Of a stretch of 18,526 nt of DNA, positions 5,900 to 14,194 are shown in pieces. Both the position numbers and the translations under genes were made by a program. The notes beneath the pieces were generated by a model, which was given only the letters and a program-made list of their open reading frames with translations, had not been told where the DNA came from and did not search any database. How positions within the stretch are numbered: the first letter of the stretch is position 1; every line of letters begins with the position of its first letter. This DNA is from Acidobacteriota bacterium (GTDB lineage Bacteria; Acidobacteriota; UBA4820; DSQY01): positions 1 to 18,526 of the forward strand of contig JAEMPZ010000185.1 of NCBI GenBank assembly GCA_022759065.1. The letters are read 5' to 3'.

Positions 5900-8263
5900 A
5901 TGGACGAAAGGACGCTCAAGGCCCTTGAGTGGGACCGCGTCCTCATGCTCCTGTCTTTGTGCGCTTCGACGGACGAAGGCAGGCGCCTGGCCGCGGGGCT
6001 GATTCCGGCTTTAGAGCCGAAGAGCGTCTCGCTGCGCCAGCAGCGCGTCAAGGAGTTCGCGGAGGGAGAAACTCTCTGTGGCCGCCTCTCTCTTGAAGGT
6101 TACCGCCGTTCCGAGACAAAAGCGCCCGAAGGCGTATCGCTGCCAGTTGAAACGCTGCGAAACCTCAGGACCAACCTGCGGATTTACCGGGCCGTTCTCG
6201 CATGGCTGCAAGACCCGTCTTGCGACAGGCCAGCCTTGCGCCAGGTGGCGCCCTCGTACGCAGAAGCGGCGAGCCTGGGCGCCCTGCTGGAGCGGGTTTT
6301 TGACGACAAGGGCGAGATTCGCGATGGCGCGAGCCCAGAGTTGCAGAGACTTCGCAACGAGCGCGAGGGGGCCAGAAGCCGCGTTTTTTCGATGATGGAG
6401 GAGATGGCGGCAAAGTTGGGAAGCGCGGTGTTGCGCCAGGAGAGTTGCACGGTTCGCAACGGGAGGCTCGTCCTTTCGGTGCAGGCCTCGCGCAAGTCGG
6501 AAGTTAAGGGCATCCTTCACGACAGCTCCTCGACGGGCGCGACTGCCTTCATAGAGCCGCTGGAAGCCGTCGAGCTGAACAACCGCCTCTCTGACTTGGA
6601 CGCTCTTGAACGTGAGGAAATTGAGCGCATCCTGCTGGAGGTCTCGGCAAAGGCCAGCGCCTCTTCCGCGGCGCTTGAAGCGATCCAGACGGCGATAGAG
6701 GAGCTTGATCTCATAGCCGCCTGCGCCAGGTTCGGCCGCGCCGTCGCGGGCCGTTTTCCTGAAAGTGACTCGTCTGGCGCCATTTTCAAGATTGTCGAGG
6801 GGCGCCACCCGCTTCTCGATCCGAGGCTCAACGGCCTGCGGGCTCGCGCGTGGGGGGAGGCTGAAAGGCAAAACACCGTTCCGCTGAACCTCGAAATGGC
6901 CTATGGCAAAGTCCGGACTCTGGTAGTGAGCGGCCCTAACGCCGGCGGCAAGTCGGTCGCGCTGAAAACCGCCGGGCTTTTGTGCGCGATGAGCCAGGCG
7001 GGAATACCCGTTCCGGTGGCCGAAGGAAGCGTGTTCCCGCTCTTCGCTTTCTTTTACGCTTCCGTAGGCGACTCTCAGTCCATCCTTGATTCGCTCTCCA
7101 CGTTTTCCGCGAGAATGGTTCATTTGAAGGAGGCGATCCGGGACTTGGGGGAGCCGTTTCTCGCTATCCTCGATGAGCTTGGTTCAGGGACCGACCCCGT
7201 TGAGGGGGCCGCGCTCGGGGAGGCCATTTTAGCCTACCTCCATGGCAGGAGGGGCTATATTCTTTGCAGCACCCACCAGGAGGCGCTCAAGGCCAGGGCC
7301 TGGATAACCCCCGGAATGGGAAACGGCTGCATGGAGTTTTCCGAAGGTGATCTCCGTCCCACATTCCGCCTGATCATGGGACGCGCCGGCCAAAGCAGGG
7401 CGCTTGAGACCGCGGAAGCGGCTGGCCTTCCTGCCGAGATTCTGGCCGCGGCGAGGGCATCCATGCCGAAGGAGGAGCGGCGCCTCAAAGAGGTGATTGA
7501 AGCGCTTGAAGCCGAAAAGGCGGCTTTGGGAGCGGAGAGAGCCATGGCCGCAGAGGCTCAGGAGGCGGCTAGGGGCTGGCAGGAGAGGCTTAAAGGGGAG
7601 ATGGCCCTGCTGCAGGAAGCCAGAAAGCGCTTCGCGGAGGAGGAGTTGCCGAGGCGGATCAGGAAAGCGGAGGAACTGTTTCTTGGCGAGCTTAAATCCG
7701 AAGCGAGCCGCCAGGCGGTAAGGAGGGTGGCCAAGCGAGAAGCGCCCAGGGTGATTGAGTCGGCGGCCAGGGAGGCGGGCGTTGCTGTTTCAGGCGCGCG
7801 CGTTTGGTCGGCCATGCCTGATAAGGGCGATTGGGTTCTGGTCCGTGCATACGGCCTTAAGGGCAAAGTCACCGCCGTTGACCCGGCGACTATGAAATTG
7901 AGGGTTGACGTGGACGGCAAAACGCTCCAGGTGGGCGCGGCCGACGTTGAGCCGATCTCGGCGGGGGCAAGTGGCGTGCCCTCCCATGGAGGGTTTGCCG
8001 TGAACGCAAAAGCGGCCTCCAGCGAGATCAACCTTATCGGCCAGACGGTTGAAGAGGCGGTGCAGGCGCTCGACTCCTTCTTGGACAGGGCCACGATGGA
8101 AAGCCTTGGCCATGTTCGCGTCATTCATGGCATTGGGACCGGGCGGCTGAGAACGGGCATCCACGCTTACTTGAAGAAGAGCCCCTACGTAAAAAGCTAC
8201 GAAGAGGCTCCACCATCAATGGGAGGCGCTGGTGCTACTTTGGTTACGCTTCGGGACGGCTAG
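5900..8263 (+). CDS. mutS2: MutS2 (MutS-family ATPase with Smr nuclease domain)
   Basis: Protein of 787 aa, the usual MutS2 length. It lacks the mismatch-recognition domains of MutS1. Residues about 1-330 are the core/lever part. The ATPase has Walker A GPNAGGKS at 345-352 and Walker B with Asp425-Glu426 (LAILDELGSGTDP), followed by the CSTHQE switch. A charged coiled coil covers about 500-630, then a KOW-like small domain (GDWVLVRAYGLKGKV). The C-terminal Smr domain is complete, with LIGQTVEEAVQALDSFLDRA and the H743-GIGTG motif. Members of this family have been reported to act against recombination and to rescue collided ribosomes; which applies here cannot be seen. The ATG at 5900 has a modest site (agggcag). 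It sits between rpsU and dnaG, in the place where it also occurs in some Deltaproteobacteria, as I recall. Confidence 0.96.
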   Translation: MDERTLKALEWDRVLMLLSLCASTDEGRRLAAGLIPALEPKSVSLRQQRVKEFAEGETLCGRLSLEGYRRSETKAPEGVSLPVETLRNLRTNLRIYRAVLAWLQDPSCDRPALRQVAPSYAEAASLGALLERVFDDKGEIRDGASPELQRLRNEREGARSRVFSMMEEMAAKLGSAVLRQESCTVRNGRLVLSVQASRKSEVKGILHDSSSTGATAFIEPLEAVELNNRLSDLDALEREEIERILLEVSAKASASSAALEAIQTAIEELDLIAACARFGRAVAGRFPESDSSGAIFKIVEGRHPLLDPRLNGLRARAWGEAERQNTVPLNLEMAYGKVRTLVVSGPNAGGKSVALKTAGLLCAMSQAGIPVPVAEGSVFPLFAFFYASVGDSQSILDSLSTFSARMVHLKEAIRDLGEPFLAILDELGSGTDPVEGAALGEAILAYLHGRRGYILCSTHQEALKARAWITPGMGNGCMEFSEGDLRPTFRLIMGRAGQSRALETAEAAGLPAEILAAARASMPKEERRLKEVIEALEAEKAALGAERAMAAEAQEAARGWQERLKGEMALLQEARKRFAEEELPRRIRKAEELFLGELKSEASRQAVRRVAKREAPRVIESAAREAGVAVSGARVWSAMPDKGDWVLVRAYGLKGKVTAVDPATMKLRVDVDGKTLQVGAADVEPISAGASGVPSHGGFAVNAKAASSEINLIGQTVEEAVQALDSFLDRATMESLGHVRVIHGIGTGRLRTGIHAYLKKSPYVKSYEEAPPSMGGAGATLVTLRDG

Positions 8264-8276
8264 TTGTACTAACGGC

Positions 8277-8305
8277 TTGCACAAAGAACAATGAAGCATT
8301 ACATT
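8277..8305 (+). promoter_or_regulatory. Possible internal promoter for dnaG-rpoD
   Basis: TTGCAC (8277-8282) and TACATT (8300-8305) lie 17 bp apart just after the mutS2 stop. Transcription from here would begin near 8312 and give a leader of about 106 nt before dnaG. The gap between mutS2 and dnaG (154 bp) is the largest in this cluster, which fits a second start. Confidence 0.45.
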
Positions 8306-8371
8306 ACCAAAGGCGCGCCTAGGACCACTTCGGGCGCCACGCGAATTCGGCTTTGGGGCAATGTCGCTGAA

Positions 8372-8394
8372 CGTTTGGCGTCAAATGCCAAACG
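8372..8394 (+). other. Perfect 8-bp inverted repeat in the dnaG leader
   Basis: CGTTTGGC (8372-8379) and GCCAAACG (8387-8394) flank a 7-base spacer, 23 bp before the dnaG start codon. No T-tract follows, so it is not a plain intrinsic terminator. It could be an operator, an RNA hairpin that tunes dnaG translation, or a processing site as occurs between genes of the E. coli counterpart. The function is unproven. Confidence 0.45.
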
Positions 8395-8417
8395 CGGTGA
8401 TTTCGGCACGAGGGTAA

Positions 8418-10151
8418 ATGGCATCCGTAAATAGCGTCCAGGAGCTCAAAAACCTGGTTGATCCCATCGGCGTGTATGGTGAGTACGTTAGGCTGACCCG
8501 CAAAGGCAAGCGAAGCCTCGGGCTGTGCCCGTTCCATCGGGAAAAGACCCCGTCGTTCTCGGTTGATCAGGAAACCGGGCTGTTTTACTGCTTCGGCTGT
8601 CACAAGGGAGGAGACCTGCTCCGGTTTTTGCAAGACGTGGAGGGCTGCTCTTTTGGAGAGGCGCTGGAGATTCTGGCCAACCGGGCCGGAGTCACTTTAT
8701 CGTTGACAACGGGACGCTCCAGCGGTTTTCCCATCGCGCCAGACCGGAAAGAGAGGTTGCGAAAAGCCCTGGCGTCAGCAGAAAGATATTTCAGGGCCGC
8801 CTTGAAATCCGAGCAAAAGGGGAGTCCGGTGCGGGCATACCTCGAGCAGCGGGGGCTTGACGGCGCCGCCGTCGAGACGTTTGCCCTCGGCTATGCTCCA
8901 TTGAGCAGCGGCCTCTTGAACCATCTAGCCGGGGAGGGTTTTTCTCCGGAAGAAGCTATGGAATGCGGCCTCGTCGTGGAACGGGAACAGGGCGGCCGCG
9001 CGGAGCGTTTCCGTAACAGGCTGCTATTCCCCATAAGAGACGCAATGGGGCGCACCGTTGGTTTCGGCGGAAGAGCCATTGATGGCCAGGAGCCAAAGTA
9101 TTTGAACTCGCCAGAGACGCCCGTGTTTCAAAAGCGTGACGTGCTTTTCGGGCTCTGCTGGACAAAAGAGGAAATACGCAAGAAGGGGCAGGCCGTCTTA
9201 GTGGAAGGGTACATGGATTTCGTTTCCGCATACAGGGCGGGCGTCTTGAACGTCGTGGCGGGACTGGGCACGGCGCTTTCGGCCGGGCAAGCCGCTCTGC
9301 TTGGCAGATACGCCAAAGAGGTCATCCTGAACTACGACGGCGATCCCGCCGGTTTGACGGCCGCCCAACGGGCCGTGCCGGTCCTTTTGAACCATTCGCT
9401 GGCCGTCAGAGTGGCCTCGCTTCCGGCCGGCAAGGATCCGGATGAGTGCATAAAGAGCGCTGGAGCGGAGGCCTACAGGCAGGCGCTGGCGGATTCGGTC
9501 CCATTCTTTCGTTTTTTGGTGGAACAGGCGCAGGCGAAAGCGGCCTTGGGAAGCGTGGACGGGCGTGTCGCTTTCGTTGATTCGCTGGCGGATTATCTCG
9601 CGGCGGTTCCCGACCCCTTGGCGCGGCAGGAGTTTGCCTGCGAAACGGCGGGCAGGGCCGGCCTTGATCCGAACCAGGTTATCAGGAGGCTTGCCGACAA
9701 GACGCGGGGGCAAAAAGAGGTGGCCGCGAAAGCCCCGGCCCAGGAGCCTTTGCGAGTGCCGATAAACGAACAGATGCTGATAAAAGGGCTTCGCCTTTTC
9801 CCCAAAGAGGGCGCCGCGATCTGCGCCACTCTGCCCGAGGAGTTGCGAAAGACCCTCGTCGTCGCCCCGCTGCTGGATGACCTGGCGAATGGCAAGGAAC
9901 CCCAGGAGCCAGCCAGCCTGGCCATGCTGGCGTTCATTGACAATTCATGCCACGAGGCTCTTACGCTGGAAGCGGTCCGATCGGCGGTTCGCAGTTTATT
10001 GGCCAACCATCTTTTGGAGAAGCAGCGCCGCATTCGCCGCCAGATTGAAGATGCCGGACAGAGGCGGGACGCCCGGCTAGTCGAGGTTTTAAACCGTGAA
10101 ATGATGGCTGTTGTAGAAGAAGTACGGGGGCTTCATGGAAGAACGGCTTGA
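8418..10151 (+). CDS. dnaG: DNA primase DnaG
   Basis: Primase of 577 aa that makes RNA primers for DNA replication with the replicative helicase. The N-terminal zinc-binding domain has Cys37-x2-His40 and Cys58-x2-Cys61 ([13 protein letters not shown] ... [10 protein letters not shown]). The RNA polymerase core begins near 110, with [12 protein letters not shown] and [10 protein letters not shown]. The TOPRIM part has Glu263 in LVEGYMD (260-267) and Asp307/Asp309 in NYDGDPAG, the metal-binding acids. The C-terminal region (about 440-577) is the helicase-binding part and diverges as usual. All expected residues are present, so it should be active. The ATG at 8418 has a short site (gaggg) only three bases away. 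Its end overlaps rpoD by 17 bp, indicating coupled translation. Confidence 0.97.
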   Translation: MASVNSVQELKNLVDPIGVYGEYVRLTRKGKRSLGLCPFHREKTPSFSVDQETGLFYCFGCHKGGDLLRFLQDVEGCSFGEALEILANRAGVTLSLTTGRSSGFPIAPDRKERLRKALASAERYFRAALKSEQKGSPVRAYLEQRGLDGAAVETFALGYAPLSSGLLNHLAGEGFSPEEAMECGLVVEREQGGRAERFRNRLLFPIRDAMGRTVGFGGRAIDGQEPKYLNSPETPVFQKRDVLFGLCWTKEEIRKKGQAVLVEGYMDFVSAYRAGVLNVVAGLGTALSAGQAALLGRYAKEVILNYDGDPAGLTAAQRAVPVLLNHSLAVRVASLPAGKDPDECIKSAGAEAYRQALADSVPFFRFLVEQAQAKAALGSVDGRVAFVDSLADYLAAVPDPLARQEFACETAGRAGLDPNQVIRRLADKTRGQKEVAAKAPAQEPLRVPINEQMLIKGLRLFPKEGAAICATLPEELRKTLVVAPLLDDLANGKEPQEPASLAMLAFIDNSCHEALTLEAVRSAVRSLLANHLLEKQRRIRRQIEDAGQRRDARLVEVLNREMMAVVEEVRGLHGRTA

Positions 10152-11793
10152 CGAATTTCTCGAAATCGTAGCGTATGCCCGCAAGAAGGGCTTCGTCAAT
10201 TATGACGAAATCAACGATCTTTTGCCCCCCGACTTTCACTCCAGCGAGGGCATGGACATGCTCTTTCAGATGCTGGATGATGAGGGGATAGACGTCCTCG
10301 AAAAGGAGCCCGTGTCCGAAGAGCCGCCGGTCTATCCGGTCATCCCTCCGCGAGGGGCCATCACTTTTGACCCCGACCTGGAGAGGACGAACGATCCCGT
10401 CAAGATGTACCTCAGGGACATGGGCCAGACGCCGCTCTTGAACAGGGAAGGCGAGGTAAGGATCGCGAAGCGGATCGAGCGCGGCAAAAAAGTGATGATT
10501 AAGGCGCTTTCACGCTCGCGTTACGCGGCGCGCCTCATCCTCGATATCGGCGAGGAGATAAAGGCCGACCCCTCCAGGGCCGACCGCTACTTCTCCTTCT
10601 TTGAGGACGTTGACGACCAGGATGAAATAGCCGAGCGCGTCAAGGCGCAAATCGCCATCATTGACCGCATCAGCGAAATACAGGACGCGGTTGAAGACCT
10701 CGGCAGAAGGCTCGTAAAGCTCACAAGCCCGACGACCAAGCGGGCCCGGCAGCTTCGCTGGGCGATCAGCCGCCTCTACGTCGAGCTTACGCAGCGCATA
10801 CGCTGCCTGGAGCTGACGACCAGGTTCATCAACGACATGATGAACTCCTTCAAGTACGCGAACCAGGAAGCCAAGGCGCTTGAAATGACGCTCAAGAGGC
10901 TTCATCGGCGCAAGGACAAAGCTTCGTCGAAGGCCCAGCAGGCCGAGCTTTCCAAGCGCATGCACGAGATAAAGGGCCGCATGAAGGAGATCGAGGAGAA
11001 GATGGGCTCTTCGATTGAAGAGGTGCAGCACATAGCTTCGCTCATAAGCCGCGGCGAAGTTGAGATGGAGAACGCGAAGAATGACCTGATCCAGGCCAAC
11101 CTCCGGCTTGTCGTGTCAATCGCCAAGAAGTACACAAACCGCGGGCTTCAGTTTCTCGATCTCATCCAGGAGGGAAACATCGGCTTGATGAAAGCCGTCG
11201 AGAAGTTTGAATACCGGAGAGGGTATAAATTTTCCACCTATGCCACGTGGTGGATACGGCAGGCCATCACGAGGGCGATAGCCGACCAGGCCCGCACGAT
11301 CCGCATACCGGTCCACATGATCGAAACCATCAACAAGCTGTTCAAAACCATGCGAACTCTGGTTCAAGAAATAGGCCGCGAGCCGACCCCGGAAGAAGTG
11401 GCCGAGCGAATGGGGATAACCGTGCCCAAGGTGCGCAAAATACTAAAGATCGCGCAGGAACCGATTTCCCTGGAGACGCCCATCGGCGAGGAAGAGGACA
11501 GCCACCTCGGAGACTTTATCGAGGACCAGGAGAAGCCGTCGCCGATGGAGCACGTCATAAACCAGGACAGGAAAGAGCACATCAATGAGCTGCTCCAGCA
11601 GTTGCCGGAAAGGGAGTCCAAAGTCATTCAGATGCGATTCGGCCTTGGGTATGACGCGGAACATACCCTGGAAGAGGTGGGAAAGGCCTTTGCCGTAACC
11701 CGCGAGAGGATTCGCCAGATCGAGGCAAAAGCGTTGCGAAAGCTTCCTTCCCGAAGCCGCCACCTCAAGGCGTTTCTGGAAGGCACGCGATGA
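10135..11793 (+). CDS. rpoD: Primary sigma factor RpoD (sigma-70)
   Basis: Housekeeping sigma factor of 552 aa. Region 1.1 (about 1-55) is present, which marks a group 1 sigma. Region 1.2 is [21 protein letters not shown] (from 87). A long charged non-conserved region occupies about 119-310. Region 2 runs from [40 protein letters not shown] (from 316) through [17 protein letters not shown] (366-382), the parts that bind core enzyme and the -10. Region 3 follows ([11 protein letters not shown] ... [19 protein letters not shown]). Region 4.2 has the [20 protein letters not shown] (521-537), which reads the -35. The ATG overlaps the dnaG end, with a ggggg site upstream. The near-consensus promoters seen in this window agree with this factor. 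Confidence 0.98.
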   Translation: MEERLDEFLEIVAYARKKGFVNYDEINDLLPPDFHSSEGMDMLFQMLDDEGIDVLEKEPVSEEPPVYPVIPPRGAITFDPDLERTNDPVKMYLRDMGQTPLLNREGEVRIAKRIERGKKVMIKALSRSRYAARLILDIGEEIKADPSRADRYFSFFEDVDDQDEIAERVKAQIAIIDRISEIQDAVEDLGRRLVKLTSPTTKRARQLRWAISRLYVELTQRIRCLELTTRFINDMMNSFKYANQEAKALEMTLKRLHRRKDKASSKAQQAELSKRMHEIKGRMKEIEEKMGSSIEEVQHIASLISRGEVEMENAKNDLIQANLRLVVSIAKKYTNRGLQFLDLIQEGNIGLMKAVEKFEYRRGYKFSTYATWWIRQAITRAIADQARTIRIPVHMIETINKLFKTMRTLVQEIGREPTPEEVAERMGITVPKVRKILKIAQEPISLETPIGEEEDSHLGDFIEDQEKPSPMEHVINQDRKEHINELLQQLPERESKVIQMRFGLGYDAEHTLEEVGKAFAVTRERIRQIEAKALRKLPSRSRHLKAFLEGTR

Positions 11794-11812
11794 GAGCGAA
11801 AGGGGAGAAACC

Positions 11813-13066
11813 ATGACGGCGAAAAAAGTGATGATGTGGGGAATCGTGGTGGCGCTGGCCGGGCTTCTGGCTTCAACCGCCCAGGCTCAGTTGATCAAAG
11901 GCTTTGACATTACGGTCATTGCCCCGGACGGAAACCCGCTGAAGGGAGCAAGCGCCTCGTTAGTGGATCTTTCCAACGAGCTGAACCACTACGAAGGCCA
12001 GACCGACGATCACGGGGAGTTCATGGCTACCGGAATAACCTATTCCACTAAGGGATACAAGTTCACGGTGGAGTACAAAGGCGCCAAGGCAATGCGGTAC
12101 ATTCTTCCCGGCGACAAGGACCTGAAGGCAGATGACTCCGGCCAACGCAAAATCATGCTCACCGAAATCAACTACCTGAAGGTGGATCTTCGCAAGGCCA
12201 CGGCCTTTCAGGGCGTTGCCAAAGATGCCGCGGGCCACCCGATTGTTGGCGCAAAGGTGACGGGAGTTGACCTCGACGACGAGACGAAGAGTTTCAACGC
12301 GACGACAAATAACAAAGGGGAGTACGAGCTGAACAACCTGCCATTCTCTGGCAAGGGGTACAAGCTGGCGCTCGAACAAGAGGGAAAGCAGCCATACGTA
12401 AAAATGCTGACCATTCCTCAATTGGGCGCGCTCAAGGTTGATTTCGATCTAGGCAACAAGGAAGAGGCCTCCGCGGTAGCAGCGGGCCCCTCTCCAGCAC
12501 AGGAGGCTCGCGACCTTTACAACCTTGGCGACTACGAAGGGGCTTTGGCCAAGGTTGGCGACGCCCTCAAGGAAAACGACGAAGCCACCAAGAAGCCCGT
12601 TCTCCTTATCAAGGCTCAGTGTTTGGACAAGCTTGGCCGCTCGGCGGACGCGCTCGCCGCCTTTGAGGAGTTTAACAAGGCCTTCCCCGGGGACGTCGAA
12701 GTCGTGGGCGTCATGGCCCGCCTGGCGGCCGACGCCGGTGATGCCAAGAAGGCCGACGATTACAAAAAGCAGTACGTTGCAATGGGCGGCAAGATCACGG
12801 CCGAGAACTACAACAAGGGCGTGGAGGCCCTGAACGCGGGAAAGGCCAAAGAGGCGGCCACGCTTTTCGAGAAGGCCATACAGGACGATCCAAAGGACGC
12901 CGATGCCCACAGGGAACTGGCCCGTTGTCTGGCGCAGACCGGAGACTATGCTGGCGCGGTCAGCCACTTGAAAACTTACCTGAAGATGAAGCCTGACGCG
13001 CCAGATGCCGGCCAGTGGCAGGCGGCCATCCAGGCGCTCGAACCTCTCGCAAACCAGAAGAAGTAA
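11813..13066 (+). CDS. Exported protein with two carboxypeptidase-regulatory-like repeats and TPRs
   Basis: Protein of 417 aa with a Sec signal peptide, probably cut after STAQA (residue 25). Two related beta-sandwich-like repeats follow, at about 30-118 and 131-214. Each has the same frame of words: G-x-P-x-x-GA, VDL--E, T---GE, a break, and S-KGYK--(V/L)E. This resembles carboxypeptidase regulatory-like or Cna-B folds. After a short linker come TPR helices at about 228-262, 264-296, 332-363 and 366-397 (for example NKGVEALNAGKAKEAATLFEKAI). Such proteins scaffold complexes in the periplasm or at the outer membrane; no catalytic residues are visible. The start has a good aggggag site (11801-11807), 19 bp after rpoD, so it may be read through from that operon. 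It ends in a strong hairpin. Confidence 0.82.
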   Translation: MTAKKVMMWGIVVALAGLLASTAQAQLIKGFDITVIAPDGNPLKGASASLVDLSNELNHYEGQTDDHGEFMATGITYSTKGYKFTVEYKGAKAMRYILPGDKDLKADDSGQRKIMLTEINYLKVDLRKATAFQGVAKDAAGHPIVGAKVTGVDLDDETKSFNATTNNKGEYELNNLPFSGKGYKLALEQEGKQPYVKMLTIPQLGALKVDFDLGNKEEASAVAAGPSPAQEARDLYNLGDYEGALAKVGDALKENDEATKKPVLLIKAQCLDKLGRSADALAAFEEFNKAFPGDVEVVGVMARLAADAGDAKKADDYKKQYVAMGGKITAENYNKGVEALNAGKAKEAATLFEKAIQDDPKDADAHRELARCLAQTGDYAGAVSHLKTYLKMKPDAPDAGQWQAAIQALEPLANQKK

Positions 13067-13084
13067 GCCCCGATTTCGCGCGGA

Positions 13085-13112
13085 AAGCGCCCCCGGTTTT
13101 CCGGGGGCGCTT
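13085..13112 (+). terminator. Strong GC hairpin after the TPR/repeat protein
   Basis: AAGCGCCCCCGG (13085-13096) and CCGGGGGCGCTT (13101-13112) form a perfect 12-bp stem with a TTTT loop, 18 bp after the stop codon. Only TT belongs to the stem end and no T-run follows, as with the hairpin at 5539. It probably ends the transcript from the rpoD side. Confidence 0.65.
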
Positions 13113-13148
13113 CCGTCATGCAAAGCGCCGATCAATCAGGAGCCCATC

Positions 13149-13844
13149 TTGTCCGAACCGAAGAGGGGGAATTGGAAGCGGCCCTTGCGCGCCATGACGG
13201 CGCGCGAATTGGGCTCATTCCTTGGCGCAGTAGCGCGCTGGAAGGAAGGCCGCGAAGAGCCGGTCGTCGGGCGGGTAAAGGAGTCCATCCAAGATCCCTT
13301 CGCGGTGCTTGTGGCTACCATTCTCTCGCTTAGAACGCGCGACGCGGTTACTTCTCGGGCCTTTGACCGGCTTTGGGAGCTTGCCAAAACACCGGCAGGC
13401 CTGCTTTCCATTCCCGCCGAGGAACTCGAACGGGCTATTCGTCCCGTCGGCTTCTATAAAACCAAGGCGAGGTCGCTGAGGGCCATTTGCGCGAGGCTCC
13501 TGGAGCATTGGGACGGGCGAGTGCCGGACGGCCTTGAGGATTTGCTTTCCCTTCCGGGCGTTGGGAGAAAAACCGCCAATTTAGTGCTCATTGAAGGATT
13601 CGGGAAAGAGGGCGTTTGCGTGGACACTCACGTCCACAGGATTCTCAACTGGTGGGGTTTCGTGAGGACCTCCAGCCCGGACGAGACGGAGCAGGAACTC
13701 AGGAGGATATTGCCAAAACGGTGGTGGATGCCCATCAATAGCCTTCTGGTCTCATTCGGCCAGGAGGTTTGCCGCCCCTCGGCCCCCCGCTGCCCCGAAT
13801 GCCCTCTGGCTAAAAGGTGCCCGTACCCCGGAAAACGGGCATGA
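13149..13844 (+). CDS. nth: Endonuclease III (DNA glycosylase/AP lyase)
   Basis: Base-excision repair enzyme that removes oxidised pyrimidines and cuts the abasic site. The helix-hairpin-helix is LLSLPGVGRKTANLVL with the catalytic Lys141, and the catalytic Asp159 lies in VCVDTHVHRI. The 4Fe-4S cluster ligands are Cys208-x6-Cys215-x2-Cys218-x5-Cys224, exactly the family spacing. The start is uncertain. TTG at 13149 has aggag (13138-13142) six bases upstream and gives 231 aa. ATG at 13194 gives 216 aa, nearer the usual length of about 211-225, but has a poor ribosome binding site. A longer in-frame form from 13005 runs back into the preceding gene and across its terminator hairpin, so it is rejected. 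All motifs are intact. Confidence 0.95.
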   Translation: MSEPKRGNWKRPLRAMTARELGSFLGAVARWKEGREEPVVGRVKESIQDPFAVLVATILSLRTRDAVTSRAFDRLWELAKTPAGLLSIPAEELERAIRPVGFYKTKARSLRAICARLLEHWDGRVPDGLEDLLSLPGVGRKTANLVLIEGFGKEGVCVDTHVHRILNWWGFVRTSSPDETEQELRRILPKRWWMPINSLLVSFGQEVCRPSAPRCPECPLAKRCPYPGKRA

Positions 13845-13871
13845 CGCCTGTTATGCCCAGGCGCAATCAAA

Positions 13872-13915
13872 AACAAAGGCTTCGCCACAGAGACACAAAG
13901 GCCACAGAGGAAGGC
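13872..13915. repeat. Low-complexity intergenic repeat (cacagag/aaaggc words)
   Basis: Related words (aacaaaggc, gccacagag, acacaaag, gccacagagg) are repeated between nth and the tRNA. The opposite strand of bases 11-52 is built from similar words and shares aacaaaggc. It looks like a second copy of a dispersed intergenic family. Confidence 0.45.
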
Positions 13916-13947
13916 CATGTGCAAAAGATCATTTGAGTGCCATCAAT

Positions 13948-13977
13948 TTGCGCCCAAGACGCCACTTGTGGTAATAT
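13948..13977 (+). promoter_or_regulatory. Probable tRNA promoter
   Basis: TAATAT (13972-13977) is a good -10, with TTGCGC (13948-13953) 18 bp upstream as a weaker -35. The start site would fall near 13984, a few bases before the tRNA at 13992, as expected for a tRNA promoter. Confidence 0.45.
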
Positions 13978-13991
13978 AACCAAACGGCTGG

Positions 13992-14067
13992 GGGCCCTTA
14001 GCTCAGCGGTGAGAGCCACCGGCTCATAACCGGTCGGTCCCAGGTTCGAATCCTGGAGGGCCCACCA
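13992..14067 (+). tRNA. tRNA with CAU anticodon, probably tRNA-Ile2
   Basis: Complete 76-nt cloverleaf with encoded CCA. The acceptor stem is GGGCCCT (13992-13998) with AGGGCCC (14057-14063), then A73 and CCA. The D-stem is GCTC/GAGC. The anticodon stem is ACCGG/CCGGT with loop CTCATAA, so the anticodon is CAT (14025-14027). The T-stem is CCAGG/CCTGG with loop TTCGAAT. CAT could mean Met or, after lysidine modification by TilS, Ile (AUA). The acceptor stem, TTAGCTCAG and the CGGTC variable loop resemble tRNA-Ile2 more than elongator Met; initiator features are absent. Confidence 0.93.
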
Positions 14068-14121
14068 AAGAAAGGAGCGTCCGTGCGTAACAAGCTCGGG
14101 CACCTGACAAAATTTGAATGC

Positions 14122-14152
14122 AAAAGGGGTGCAAGGTTGCGCCCCTTTTTTT
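14122..14152 (+). terminator. Canonical intrinsic terminator after the tRNA
   Basis: The arms around AAAGGGGTGCA (from 14123) and TGCGCCCCTTT form an 11-bp stem, with one T-G wobble, around a 4-base loop. A run of seven Ts (14146-14152) follows. It is the only hairpin in the window with a clear T-tract. Confidence 0.85.
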
Positions 14153-14194
14153 ACGCCGCCGCTTTGGCGCCGAATTTTATGAGGGGTGAAATCT

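Noticed and set aside
6011..7123. 370-aa open frame on the - strand within mutS2
   Set aside because: It lies wholly opposite conserved MutS2 sequence including Walker A, and its product resembles no family I know and is rich in Arg, Ala and Gly.
8311..8318. GGCGCGCC palindrome before dnaG as an operator
   Set aside because: An isolated 8-bp GC palindrome is likely by chance in DNA of this composition and nothing around it supports a role.
9937..9965. TTGACA within dnaG as an internal rpoD promoter
   Set aside because: No acceptable -10 lies 16-18 bp downstream. The same holds for TTGACA at 8703-8708.
13005..13148. Longer N-terminus for endonuclease III
   Set aside because: It would begin inside the preceding gene and be translated across the strong hairpin at 13085-13112; the added residues resemble no Nth sequence.
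13992..14067. Initiator tRNA-fMet
   Set aside because: The first acceptor pair is a normal G-C, and the three G-C pairs typical of the initiator anticodon stem are absent; the body resembles tRNA-Ile2.
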